A stretch of 64,000 nucleotides of DNA. Origin: Chloranthus sessilifolius (Eukaryota > Streptophyta > Magnoliopsida > Chloranthales > Chloranthaceae). The number at the start of each line of letters is the position of its first letter. Position 1 is the stretch's first letter. The notes below the pieces were generated by a model that was not told the origin of the DNA, did not search any database, and saw only the letters and a list, made by a program, of their open reading frames with translations. Made by a program: the position numbers and the translations under genes. The stretch is taken from positions 4,911,299 to 4,975,298 of the forward strand of contig CM037597.1 in NCBI GenBank assembly GCA_021018995.1, given 5' to 3'. This document shows positions 37,143 through 48,388 of the stretch, in pieces.

Positions 37143-38369
37143 CGAAGGCTTAAGTGGGTTGTGTGATTCACCGAATCTAAGGGAGACAAATTATAATTAT
37201 ATTATTTTTGTTAATAAGGTAATTAACAAGAAGATAATACTCAATTAATTGATTTTTATTAAGGTATGCACTATTACAGGCATGAACTAATATTTAAATA
37301 AATACTTAATGAGATTGAATTGTCAAATGTCTATAATGGAGCAAAGTCTCAACTCACTCTAACTTCTAAAATCAACAATAAAATTATTTAAAGCTGCAGT
37401 AATCAAATACTATTGGAGAGATACCAGTAGTGTTTGGGTGGACTGATACTAATGCTTTATCGTAAAAGTTGCGTTGATTTTATCATTTACCAACAGTATT
37501 TGGGTGGACTGATACTAATACTTTATCGTAAGAGTTGCGTTGACTTTGTCAATAATAATAAATTAGGTTGTATTTACGTAAAACTATATATTTTTTTAAT
37601 AATAGCAAATGAGAGCAATGAACAACCTTGGAAGATTCTCATTTAAAATTGATTATCAAGCTTATGAAAGGCCTTTAGTCCATTAATTATGTTAAAAGTT
37701 GCTCTGCATAGGTACCATAACCTCTACAAATTTGTGAACATCACTTTTGACAGGATTTGGTGGCTAAACCTTTTATATGCATGATAAACTTATGGACTGA
37801 GTTAAGAAATCTATTATAATTCATATATATCACAAAGATCACTTTTAAAATAAATTAGTACTTACACTTATATGCGATGATTATAGTCGTAAAATTATGT
37901 AATATTTGGATAAGTCATTAATTTAATACAAGTGGGACTATTAGACATGAAGTGGTCTCATTTAGTGCAAACACCCAACTTCCCTCTATATCCGATACAA
38001 CCTTGAGATTTCATCGGAAAACCATCTATATCTTGTGATTAAGAGCGTACAAATGCCTTAAAAATGAATAGTTGCACTGTAATTCTCTAGATGTGTTTGT
38101 CCATTTTTACACTCGTAAGCTTTTAATCATATGATATTGTTGGTTTTTCGATAAATCTTCAAGTTGAATATTGATGATCATGCACATCATGTGGCACATT
38201 TGGCGCATAAAATAGTCTCTCCTAAGGTATCAAAATCGGTATCGATCTCAGATTTCGGTTTTCCCAAGACTGATACGACTCGACCCAATTTTATATGTTT
38301 ATAATCGCGTACCCTAATAAACGCTCTACAATCTCATACTTTTAAATAATGCAATTTGAGAGGTTTATT
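37143..38369. other. No gene; one 66-bp tandem duplication
   Basis: 37432-37497 and 37498-37560 are direct repeats (TTTGGGTGGACTGATACTAA ...). At 38225-38285 there is a fragment of the GATACG-type repeat. Otherwise AT-rich. Confidence 0.5.
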
Positions 38370-38839
38370 CTTCCAAACTTCATATGGAGTTTTAGAGGAC
38401 TTTTTATGTGGTATCCAATTTAAAATATAACATGCAGTTAGTAACGCTTTTCCCCATAAATTTGAATTCAAACCATAATTTATTAATATAAAATTTATCA
38501 TTTATACTAGAGACCAATTTTTCATTTCGGCAATGCTATTGGATTGAGGAGAAATTAGAGCGGTGATCTAATGAATAATTTCATATTTGTCATAAAAATA
38601 TGAAAATTCATGTGACATGTATTTACCTCCCCTATTCAATCTTAATGCTTTAATTTTAAAATCTAATTGATTTTTCACTTAGGCCTTTTAAGAGATAAAT
38701 TTACTAAATATTTCATTATTTAATTTAAGTAGGTAAACATATGTAAATCTAGAACAATTATCAATGAAAGTTGTGAAATATTTTTTTCCGCCTCTAGGAG
38801 TAATATTATTCAAACTACACAAATTGGTATGAATTAAAT

Positions 38840-39091
38840 CTAATAATTTAGACTTTCTTTCAACACTTTTTTAAATGACTTTTTAGTCATTTTAGATTGT
38901 GCATAAATACTACATCTATCTTTATCATAATTTATATGTGTTTTAGGAATAAGTTCTAATTTAACCATACTTTTCATAGAATATAAATTTAAATGTCTTA
39001 ATCTATTATGCCATAAATATATTGAGTCACACATAAATCGAATAAGCAGATTTTTTATTAATGTTGAACTTAAATATTCTGCAAGAGGCAT
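38840..39091 (-). pseudogene. Copia GAG-pre-integrase fragment
   Basis: LWHNRLRHLN gives the His-x3-7-His part of the integrase zinc site. The following CSIYAQSKMTKKSF shows the second Cys replaced by Tyr. Frame ends before the DDE core. Confidence 0.8.
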
Positions 39092-39344
39092 ATCCCTTGC
39101 CTACAAATATCCATTTATTAGAAAGTACAATGAAATTGGATACGATCACAATCTTAAATCTATGTTTGTTAAGAATATAAGTTTATATAAGATTTTTTCG
39201 GATTTCAGGAACATGAAGTACATCATTAATCATAATAGATCTTCTAAAAGTAAAGTTTATAATCTTTCATTGTCCTACAACTTTGGTAGTAGTGAAATTT
39301 CTCATGAATAATTCATGTCCATCATGTGCTTTCTCATAGGATAC

Positions 39345-39905
39345 TCAATTATTCCTATCAGAGGTCACATGCCTAATAGCCCCAAAATTGAGCCTCCATT
39401 CATTTTCATCGTCTATCATGTTAACCTCGGAGATCATTGCAACAAGATCTTCACCCACAATGTTCGCCTGATTTTTATTCTTTACAAATTTTCGGCAATC
39501 ACGTTTGAAGTGGTCAAGTTTCTTACAATAAAAATAAGTACCCCTTTTCATATTTTCTTTGTCTTTTCCTCTCTTGAAATCATTTTTATCTAGCTTCAAT
39601 TTGAAGTTCCTCCCTTTGTTCTTCTTCTTCAATGTGGATAAATCTTCAGCAATGTGAGGCTTGGAGACGAGTTCTAATTTCTCTTCCTCCTTATTACGGA
39701 GACAAGCTTCTTCTTCTATGCGAAGATGAGTCAAGAGTTCCTCCATAGTTCTATCTTCTTTAATATGTTTCAAACTCTTACGGTAATCTTTCCATCCTAA
39801 CGTTAATTTTGTAATAATCGCAGAGACTTGAAAGCCTTCATCTATTGTGCTTCCTTCCGCTAAAAGATTGTTGAAGATAATTTGCATCTTATATATTTGC
39901 TTCAA
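39345..39905 (-). pseudogene. Copia gag fragment with zinc knuckle
   Basis: 186 open codons: a UBN2-like alpha-helical capsid part (LTLGWKDYRKSLKHI, TMEELLTHLRIEEEA), then a basic stretch, and a CCHC-like knuckle at residues about 128-142 in which the first Cys appears as Tyr (TYFYCKKLDHFKRDC). The tail reaches WRLNFGAIRHVTSD, corresponding to the start of protease (W-x-LDSGA-S-H), with the active-site Asp changed to Asn. Confidence 0.82.
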
Positions 39906-40289
39906 AATAGGTTTTTATTTGCTTTACTAAATATGTGTGCACGCCGACTTTCTCTACTTTGTATTTCCTTTCAAGAGTTTCCCAAATCTCATTTGCAGTC
40001 TTGTAAGATTGATAAACATCAAAGAGAGAATCGATAAGAGAATTAAGAATATAGCCTTTGGATATGTAATTGTCGCTTTCTCATTTTGTATAGATTTTAC
40101 CTTCTTCAAGTGTTTCATCTTCATGCTCCAATGGTAATAAGTCCATAGTGAGAATGTATGCGACTTTTAAGTTTGTGAGTAAGAAATATATTTTTGATTG
40201 TAATCGTTTAAAATTTGTGTTATTAAAGCATTCGAGTTTAGTGATCTTCGTGTTGAAGAAATCCATCACTTTTTGCGCCATGAAAATAT

Positions 40290-41778
40290 TATTTTAAAAT
40301 GATTTATGGGTTACACAATAAATGAGAGAAATAAATTGGAAAGGCTTTAAGGCACGATTAGATCATTATCTTTAAGAAAATATTTGCCCCCTCTATGCAA
40401 CGTGATAATAGAAAATTCGCCTCCAGGATATAATGAAGCCTTGGTGATGCACTGATCTGTAGTGTGTGACCCAACGAAACGAACACACATAACTTCTCTA
40501 GTCGGCACACGATTTTCAATGGCACAGATGTAGGATTCGACTTGAAGGTTGTAGGTTCAAGCATTAGCAAAAGTATTTTTTTCACATGGAACCCATTTAA
40601 AGTTAAACAAAAACTTTAAACCACAATGTATAATAAATAAAAATTATTAATTTAATAATAATAAATATTTATTTTGTTAAATATCCAACAAGGTAAATGA
40701 TGAACTCACTTTTGGGCACACTTCTTATATTGAACCATCATGTGTTCTTTGTGATTTGATGCCCATAACATAAAGATTAATAGTATAAAAGATTGGGACG
40801 AAAAATATTCTCCATAATGCCATCTAAAATTATTGAAATATTAGATTTAAATGGTAGTTGTTAACAAAATATACATTATATGCAACCAAAGTTCTCTCAC
40901 TTGAGAGCCGTTGACTGCCTTGAAGTAGACAGTGGTGTTCATTTTTCATCCCAATCTTCCAAACTATAGATCTTGACATCATGGCCAATCTATCAGATGG
41001 TCAAATGTGATCGCAAGTGTACCATCCGAAGGGTTCTCGAGTTACTTTTGAGGATGTATGCTACACAAAATCAACATAAAACTGTCTAATAGGTGTGCCG
41101 TGATCTCAAGATCAACTATATGAAAGATTAGGAAGAAAAAGATCTCTATTGTTTGATTCAAGGTAGTTAACGTCTCTCACGTGAGAAAACCTTGATTATT
41201 ATTTGGCTACAACTGTCGGTATTCATATTAATTTTAGATGACATTTGATTATGTTGAATCCGATGATGGACATCGATTTTAATCCCTTTATTCTTGTGGA
41301 TCTTAAGTTTATGTGCCTCAAATCACACAGAACTCAAGATGATTCCACATGTCCCAAAAAGTGGCTTGAGCATCACGAGCATCAGTGCTTAGGTTGCTTA
41401 CCCAATAGCAACTAAAAAAAACACTAAGAAGTGTTACTGCCATAACAAACACATCACTTGAGTATAGCTAAAAACCGTTGACTGCTTTGAATTAGATGGT
41501 GGAGGCCGTTTTGTCTTGCTCTTCCACCTAGTAGATCTTGAAAACATAGGGTTACCATCAAATAGTCATATGTTGATTCCACATGGCATACATTCCCAAA
41601 AGTAAACATGATCACGATCCACCATGAAATGTAGTTCATCATTCACTTTTTGGATGTGTGCCATATGGAATCAACATCTAATCGTCTGATGATAGACCCA
41701 TCATTTCAAGATCTGTTGTATGGAAGTCTGAGATCAATCTCCATCATAAGCCAAAAAGTGTGAGACAAATACTTAGAG
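40290..41778. other. Diverged repeats, no gene
   Basis: 40530-40580 has a B-box-like GTAGGTTCAAGCAT and short A/T tail (possible SINE remnant). 40780-41770 consists of diverged copies of the foldback-family phrases found at 41779-42098. Confidence 0.45.
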
Positions 41779-42336
41779 TACCTTTAAATCCACCCACCGA
41801 ATCTTTGAGTTCACCCACACTGAAACACATTGACTACGTTGAATAAGACGATGGAGATTGTTTATCCTCCCAATCTTTCACACGATGGATCTTGAGATCA
41901 TGGTTGTACGATCAGATGACCAGTGTTTTATTTCACATGACACACATATAAAAAAAGTGACCATAACATCACGTGGAAGTTCAAAATTGATTTTAAGGCC
42001 ACTTTTTTGGGTGTATACCACGTGAAATAAGAAAATGACCATCTGATGGTATGCCCATGATCTCAAGATCCATCGTGTGAAAGATTGGTATGATAAACTG
42101 TAACGATCCTGAAATTCCGAACAAGAACATGACTGTTTCGATATGCGTGCCCGACACGAAAATCGAGACAAAATTTAAAATTTTAATAATCAATATTAGT
42201 TGAGGTAAAGATACCCCGTAGTTAGATGAATTCACACGTGAAGTCTCACTTCAGTCTGAGTCGTGTAGGACGTCGACGTGTTGCGTTACGCCGTAGAGAT
42301 CGTGTGGGTGCTTAACACCAGAGGTTAAATTAGGGT

Positions 42337-42381
42337 CTAAACTGAAATATTAAAGATATTTCAGTTTAGGTAACTTATAAA
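42337..42381 (+). promoter_or_regulatory. LTR core promoter: hairpin plus TATA box
   Basis: CTAAACTGAAATAT, 5-nt loop, ATATTTCAGTTTAG is a perfect 14-bp inverted repeat ending four bases before TTATAAAGGGAGGG. A leader of CT-rich sequence follows. It reads as a promoter by layout; the hairpin's role is inference. Confidence 0.6.
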
Positions 42382-42845
42382 GGGAGGGAGAGACCTGAAG
42401 AGATGTTTCTTCTTCTTCCTCCTCTTGTTCTTGAGCTAGAATCCAGTGGTTAGGTTGGGTCCCATGAGTGTTCTTCAAGGAAGTAGGGTTAGGGATACCA
42501 AGATCATAAGTTAATTTGAGTTGCAGTAGGTGGAGTCCAAAGGAACGAACTCAAGCATAGTTCGGGTGTGTGTGAGACCTCTGCGTGCTGAATCGGGGTC
42601 GATACATTGCGTATCGGAGTCATACCGGCAATACAGCCCGGATTCCGGATCCAAAACCCTCTTTCAGATCATTTGCCAAGACCCTAAAAGGGCCCAAGTA
42701 AAGGTAAGCTCATGCGTTTAGATTTGGGCAAATGAAAGCCCTTAAATATGTATTTGTATGTGTAGTAATGATTATGAGAAACCATTAATGAAGACAGGTC
42801 AAATGGAGGAGAAATAAGTGACCTACATTAATGATACTGAAGCTG

Positions 42846-43445
42846 TCATTATTGATCGATTAATGTTAGATTGATCGATCAATGAAGAGTGTTAATCAAT
42901 CAATAAAGGCTATTGATCGATCAATTCGTATGAGACAAAGAAGGGAACAGAACACTGAATTTCTGGAAGTTCAATGCTCGAAGGGTGTTGATCAATCAAT
43001 TAGTGAATTGATCGATCAATCCTGAGTATTGATCGATCACAGAGAGTGTGATCAATCAATGACTGGTATCGATCGATCAATGAAGGCATTGATCGATCAC
43101 TTATGTGTATTGATCGATCAATGAAGACATTGATCGATCAATCTGTATAAATTATAAAAGAGAACAGAAGGAGGAAATTTTAAAAATTTAAGCTATTGAT
43201 CGATTAATGAGGTCATTCATCGATCAACAAGACACATTGATCGATCAACAGAGCTGGTGATCGATCAATTTGGCTATAACAGAGTGTGAAGAAAAGGGAA
43301 GTATTGATCGATCAATTAAGGTATTGATCGATCAAAGAAGGGTGTTGATCGATCAATAAGGTGTTGATCGATCAATAAAGGCTATTGATCGATCAACTAC
43401 CTCTGTTACTGGAGAGATAGTTTGAGGGTATTGATCAATCAATCA
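42846..43445. repeat. Array of 22 palindromic ATTGATCGATCAAT motifs
   Basis: I count 22 copies or close variants of the self-complementary 14-mer within 600 bases, at irregular spacing (about 15-60 bp) and mixed with unrelated spacer. Spacers are not similar to each other, so it is not a simple tandem repeat. Some copies are decayed (ATTGATCGATTAAT, ATTGATCAATCAAT). Confidence 0.93.
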
Positions 43446-44238
43446 CCCTTATTTTTGTCCTGTTTGGTTTGTGTGAATTGACTGCTACTGGACACCGTAC
43501 CAGTTGACTTTCTGACCTACCTGACACATAGTATACAATGTTTATGGTCTAGGATCGGACCATGAAGCTTTAAAAAGCTTTGGATTTGCTTAGAAAGAGA
43601 TCTGATTTGAAGTAGGGGAAAACCAACTTAAACTGCTTTTGACAATGATTTCATGATTCTTGCATACATGTGCCATGATTTCTGTTTTAACAAGCATGTT
43701 AGCATATCATAAATTCCTGTTATATCTGATTCTTATTTTCTGATTTTGAATTATGAAACTTGCTCTTGATTTTTGCTATTTGATTCGTGAGGTCTATGTG
43801 TGTATGTGATTTGATGATTTAACCAGATGATCCCCACTGACCCGGCGGTATATCCAAGCCTGACAAACTTGTGCATCTGCTTGTAATCCCTCGGCACAAT
43901 TGCACTCCATAGATGAGGCATTGTTGCAACCTAAAATTATTCATGTGAACGACGATTGGTTGGGGTTTCCTATCGGTAGATTTCTGTTTACTTCGTGTTA
44001 TATATTCACGGGAGTTTCTTAAGTTAGAAAACATACACAATTTAAGTAACTGATTTTATACTTGCATAACATCTGTTTCTTGTTTAAAAGCTCAGTATTT
44101 GATTCGATTTGTCCTGTTTACACGTTTTGATTTGATTTCCTGTTTTGAGATATCATGACTTGCATATTCAATTCATTTTAGTTGGAATTCTTCTATTGAG
44201 CTATGTTGTAGCTCACCCTATTTTCATTAACATTTTAG

Positions 44239-44351
44239 GTTCTGAGGTTAGAGTTCCAGGCACCAAGAGTGACCCTGACTACCAGCTTGATCTAGAGGCT
44301 AAGGTCGAGGACGAGGAGACTGACGTCCAGGCAGACGATTTTTATCCGTAG
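44239..44351 (+). CDS. Short acidic frame at the 3' end of the solo LTR
   Basis: After the acceptor at 44238 the frame reads GSEVRVPGTKSDPDYQLDLE ... ending in ADDFYP and a stop at 44349-44351. It is acidic and has no recognised domain. Comparable short acidic frames follow acceptors at 36544 and 19987 in the other two LTRs. It may be the tail of a leader or a spliced exon rather than a protein. Confidence 0.3.
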
Positions 44352-45029
44352 TCTGGGTATACTAGTTTGCTCATTTTGGGATTTTGTATAAACTTTGGAT
44401 TATTGTGTGCATGGTGGCCACTTTATGTATTTATTTATATAGATGTTACTTTATTGTATTACTATACATTATATTGGAACCATTATCAGGAACCATTGAT
44501 TTGGGTGATGGATGTCCATCACCAGTGATTTTTCTTGGTTCTTTTTTGAGAATGTATATTCTTTTGATATATTTAGATACATATTTTATTTATTGCTTTT
44601 TTCTATTTTAAATATCTTATGTGATGACTCGATCTATCACAGCTGGACAATGTCTGCTTGATTTCCGCTATACGAGCATACACTTTGTGATTTGTCCTGG
44701 GTATCATCTAGAGTATGATCCTGATGGCACGGATTTCCGAGCGCAGAAATCCGGACTGTCACATAAACAGTTTTCATCGTCTGATTCAATGCGGTCAATG
44801 TGTTTTAGCATGGGTGAACTTAAAAATCTGGTGGGTGGATTTAAAGGTATTCTTTTAACAATTAAAGACCGACCCTGCCCGAACCGGTATACTAAGGAGT
44901 CCAGATAGCTTTGAGACCCGACCCGTTGACAGATTTCAGCTGCCATTCTTTTAAATCCTAGAGGGCAGCTCAGTAATTTTAGTATTCAATATATATCGTA
45001 AATGTGAGTTACAGGATTCTAACTGCAGT

Positions 45030-45113
45030 GCCTTCTCTTTGAGAGAAGACGGAAGGAGGAAACCCGAAGAGTTGTAGCAGTATCGCGTATCGGGCGGCAC
45101 AACGAGGACGAAG
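45030..45113 (+). other. Probable 5' UTR exon 1 of the HDC1-like gene
   Basis: A GC-richer stretch (GAGAGAAGACGGAAGGAGG ... CGGGCGGCACAACGAGGACG) ends in donor AAG|GTAAAT followed by CT-rich intron sequence with a plant-style CCTAGGGTTT. Assignment to the gene 10 kb downstream is inference based on strand and the lack of any other gene. Further candidate exons with good borders: 45593-45695 and 48332-48388. Confidence 0.35.
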
Positions 45114-45760
45114 GTAAATCCTTTTCTCTCTCCTCTCCTCCGTTTCCATTCCTAGGGTTTCATACTATTCCGCCACTTCCTTAATTTTCTCCAATTTCAG
45201 ATCTGAAAAGAGGAAAAAAAAGCACCACTCGCAATCAGATATTCGATAAAAAAGAAATTGGCCACTCGCAATCTATAGTTAAAATTTGTCTCTGTAGTGA
45301 TTTATATTGCTTTAATACTTACCAATGTCAATAAAAATTTAATTTTTCCTTGGGCAATCAGATATTTGATATTATTATTCTCGGTGAATTTGTTAATATT
45401 ATGATGAATTTTTTCTTATTTTTTATTTTTCGTATTTTATAGATTTTTTGGTTTTTTTTTTTCTCATGTTAGTTTTTCATTTAAATGGCAGTCTTATTTT
45501 TTACTAAGATGAGAGCGTTTGGATTATTTATTTATTTGTTAGCATGAGATGCAATTGATACCGAATCAGCAACTTTCATTAATCTTCTGCAGTTCTAGAA
45601 ATCGGTGAAGACTTTGATCAAATTAAGAGGGAGAAGTTGAAATTCGATCTAGCATTTAAAATATCGAATAAGAACTCTGGAAAATCTGAAAAAAGGTCTG
45701 ATTATGTATTGTTCCTTTTTTAACTTGTCTGATTCGGATTCTTCTTTATGTTGTTATTAG

Positions 45761-46134
45761 CAGGGATTTAATAACCGATTCATATTGGCATATCAGCCGG
45801 GTTCCAAGCCGATACTATTGGATATATTGGATACATATCGCCTAAACTGTCCAATATTCAAGTGCTTTTTATTATTGCTTTAAAATATTTAAAATATCTA
45901 AAATTTCAAAATAATAAAAGTTTTCCCCAAATGTCATTCTTGGTATTATCTCCGGTTCACATGGGATACAAATTGGCTGATACGACCCGATATGGACTGA
46001 TTGATTGATATTTGACCACTTTGACCCAATATTTGACCCTATATAATATCGGGGGTGTATATCATAACAGAGGGGCATTAACCCGATACATATCAGCCTA
46101 TATGTATTAGATATAGCTGTTATTTAAAACCATG
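45761..46134. mobile_element. hAT-type MITE with perfect 8-bp target duplication
   Basis: GTTATTAG flanks both sides (45753-45760, 46135-46142). Ends CAGGGATTTAATAAC and, inverted, CATGGTTTTAAATAAC. The inside shows GATACATATCGG-type motifs shared with the element at 28824. Confidence 0.88.
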
Positions 46135-46509
46135 GTTATTAGAGATAGATGCCTAAGGTTTGTTGTTTCTTATTTTTGTATCTCTAGTTCTCTACAATGG
46201 CTGTTTAAATCTTACAATTTATGATTTGGTTATATTATTAAATATGATTCACGATCATCTAGGCTCTGTTGAAGAAAAACGATGGATTAATAAAATTTGG
46301 AAATTATGAAAGATGATGTTATCTAAATGATTAATATTCCATCTATATAGTTCCTTATTGCATTCAGATGTCATGGAAGATACAATTTGATGAAGAATGT
46401 TATATTGTTACTAATTCGGTCCTATTATATCAGTCCATATTTGAAAGATTTTATGTTTGTCTAAGAACTAAAAATAATAGGGACATAAAATCTCATATTA
46501 CAATACACT

Positions 46510-46625
46510 TCAATTGGGGTTGGACCTGTAGCCCAATGGAAGGTTGACGATATTACAATCTCTAGGTTGCAAGTTCAATCCCACTGTACCTATAAAAACA
46601 AAAATACTTATACACTTCCCTTTAA
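46510..46625 (+). mobile_element. tRNA-derived SINE or tRNA-like remnant
   Basis: A-box-like TAGCCCAATGG (46532-46542) and B-box-like GCAAGTTCAATCCC (46570-46583), about 40 bases apart, then an A-rich tail. Not a foldable, complete tRNA. Confidence 0.5.
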
Positions 46626-47754
46626 TCCAGCCATCTTACACTTTTATGGTGCAATTTATTTTTCAAAACATTGGTCTTTGACTCAATTGTGATTTGGTGG
46701 CCTTTTTCCGGTTTGACTCAATTGTGGTCTTTGACTCAATTGCTAAGGAGAAAGCTTTCTCTTTTTTCTTTTTGATTGCAGGAAAAAAATAGATCACCAT
46801 ATAGATCATTTGAGGCATTTACAAACAATTCATGTATATGAAAACCACAGTTTCGCGAACATTAGTAAGATACTACATATAATCTTACTGCGTGTTCGGA
46901 TTGTTATTTTAATTTCTTATCCTTTGTAACAATCGGAAAGTTTTCAGACGTGTTCTGCTTGGAGGACAAATTAAAATTTATGTACATGATAATGGAACAT
47001 ATTTCTGTTTATATCACATTTGAGGTCAAAACCTGCTTCCTGTAAGGTCATTGCCGTTCTTTGGTTACAAATGGCAATATACACACATTTACTGTTTATG
47101 CAAGTGGTACCTGTCTTAGTGAAAGTCCAATTTCGCTTATCTTTTTGTTTTCTCTTTCCTGGTGCATATTATGGGGAACACACTCTCACATATAATTATA
47201 CTTGTGAAAAGGAAGTGATGGCTTGATCAAATCATTCTAATCAGGAAGCTTTGAAAATTGAAAATATATTTGATGTTGTTCATCAACCTTTTTACTTAAT
47301 AATACAAATGTGTAGAGACAAAATATCAAAATATTTAACAACATCAATTTGTCTAACCTGATATATTGGATAACCCATATTTACTGTAACACTCAAAAAT
47401 CTATATTTATTAGTCTGAACTCTGAAGTTGTGGGTTGTGATGCACGGGGTTATATTAAATCATATTACAAAATTGTTATATTAAAGTAAACTTTGTGATA
47501 TTCAATGGTGAAAATTCATGTTTCGTGGTTATATTTGCTAGCACACTGTGAGTTTGGTATTTGATTTGGAAGGATAGCAGTTACACAGTTATTTCCACAT
47601 GCATTTGTATGATGCAGATGCAATTTGGTTATGCATGGAACCTATAAATTAACATTTCATTTGGGCTTTTGGTTGTACATTGAAACTTCCTATATTTATT
47701 GATCTGTTTTCTGAAGCCTACATACTGTTCGGAGTTGATTTCACCTATAGGAAT

Positions 47755-48275
47755 GCCGTTTGCAATTTATGTATTGGTACGGATATGGTACTGACATATC
47801 ATAATTATTTATTAAGTCTCTGTTTGGACAAAGCAAGGCTATTACTTTGTAATGTATTGTATTTTTTTCGGTAATTACATCACTTGCTGAAATTTGTTTA
47901 TTATCATGGCATTATTATCGTAATGTAAGTATATTTGGGTTTCTTTTGCATTGTAATATTTTTATCAGATTGCAATATATTTATTATTTGGAGCAGATTA
48001 GATACACCACACCCTGTTTGCAATTTATGTATCGGCACGGATATGGTACTGACATATCGTAATTATTTATTAAGACTCTGTTTGGACAAACCAAGGCTAT
48101 TACTTTGCAATGTATTAATTTTTTCTTTTGGTAATTACATCACTTGCAGAAATTTGTTTATTATCATAGCACATTATTATCGTAATGTAAGTATGTTTGT
48201 GTTTCTTTGTATGCATTGTAATATTTTTATCAGATTCCAATCTTTTAATCATTTGGAGCAGATTAGATTCACCCT
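47755..48275. repeat. Tandem duplication, about 260 bp per unit
   Basis: The segment starting with TTTGCAATTTATGTATYGG at 47760 recurs at 48017 with scattered substitutions, and continues through GGAGCAGATTAGAT at 47990 and 48257. Confidence 0.9.
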
Positions 48276-48331
48276 AATGTCGGGGTTTTGTTCTTTGGTT
48301 GGTCTTAACTGTTGTTGGGAGTTCATATTAG

Positions 48332-48388
48332 GTACTCAGACCTGAGTGCCAGCGGCGGCACTTGGGTCAATCTCCTTCCGATCAAATG
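48332..48388 (+). other. Candidate 5' UTR exon of the HDC1-like gene
   Basis: 57 nt, acceptor TTCATATTAG, very strong donor ATG|GTAAGT, higher GC than its surroundings. No long frame. Inferred non-coding exon. Confidence 0.35.

Larger units (their letters stand above)
38370..40281 (-). mobile_element. Decayed Ty1/copia element, gag to integrase only
   Basis: Minus strand, in order. Gag start at 40281 (MAQKVMDF, then LKVAYILTMDL). Gag C-terminal part 39905-39345 with the zinc knuckle YFCKKLDHFKRDCRK (Cys-x2-Cys partly changed). GAG-pre-integrase and the zinc-binding integrase start at 39091-38840 (LWHNRLRHLNLYSMKSM). An integrase core about 38730-38380 with the SPQSNSIAE motif carrying the catalytic Glu. 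Many stops and frame changes; reverse transcriptase and LTRs are not visible. Confidence 0.82.
42099..44763 (+). repeat. Solo gypsy-type LTR, 2665 bp
   Basis: Starts TGTAACGATCCTGAAATTCC and ends CGGACTGTCACA. The flanking 5-mer TAAAC is identical on both sides (42094-42098, 44764-44768). Parts: U3 with a perfect hairpin (42337-42369) just before a TATA box (TTATAAAGG, about 42373); a leader ending at a strong splice donor (AAG|GTAAGC, 42704); an array of TTGATCGATCAA palindromes (42846-43445); an acceptor (CATTTTAG, to 44238); a short acidic frame (to 44351); and a 3' part. No retroviral domains. Its interruption of the foldback element confirms both ends. Confidence 0.9.
41779..44849. mobile_element. 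Foldback element interrupted by a solo LTR
   Basis: Left arm 41779-41955 (TACCTTTAAATCCACCCACC ...) pairs with the right arm, which is split: about 41995-42098 plus 44764-44849 (... GGTGGGTGGATTTAAAGGTA). Removing the LTR and one TAAAC copy restores a continuous right arm, so the element was about 400 bp before insertion. Related phrases occur at 17.0, 23.7, 25.9, 40.8 and 55.2 kb. No target duplication seen; superfamily unknown (possibly Mutator-like MITE). Confidence 0.8.

Noticed and set aside
42846..43445. CRISPR-like look of the palindrome array
   Set aside because: The repeats are 14 bp and variable, spacers are uneven, and the context is a plant LTR. Not a CRISPR array.
46510..46625. 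A tRNA gene
   Set aside because: A- and B-box-like motifs exist, but acceptor and anticodon stems do not pair. A SINE or tRNA relic fits better.
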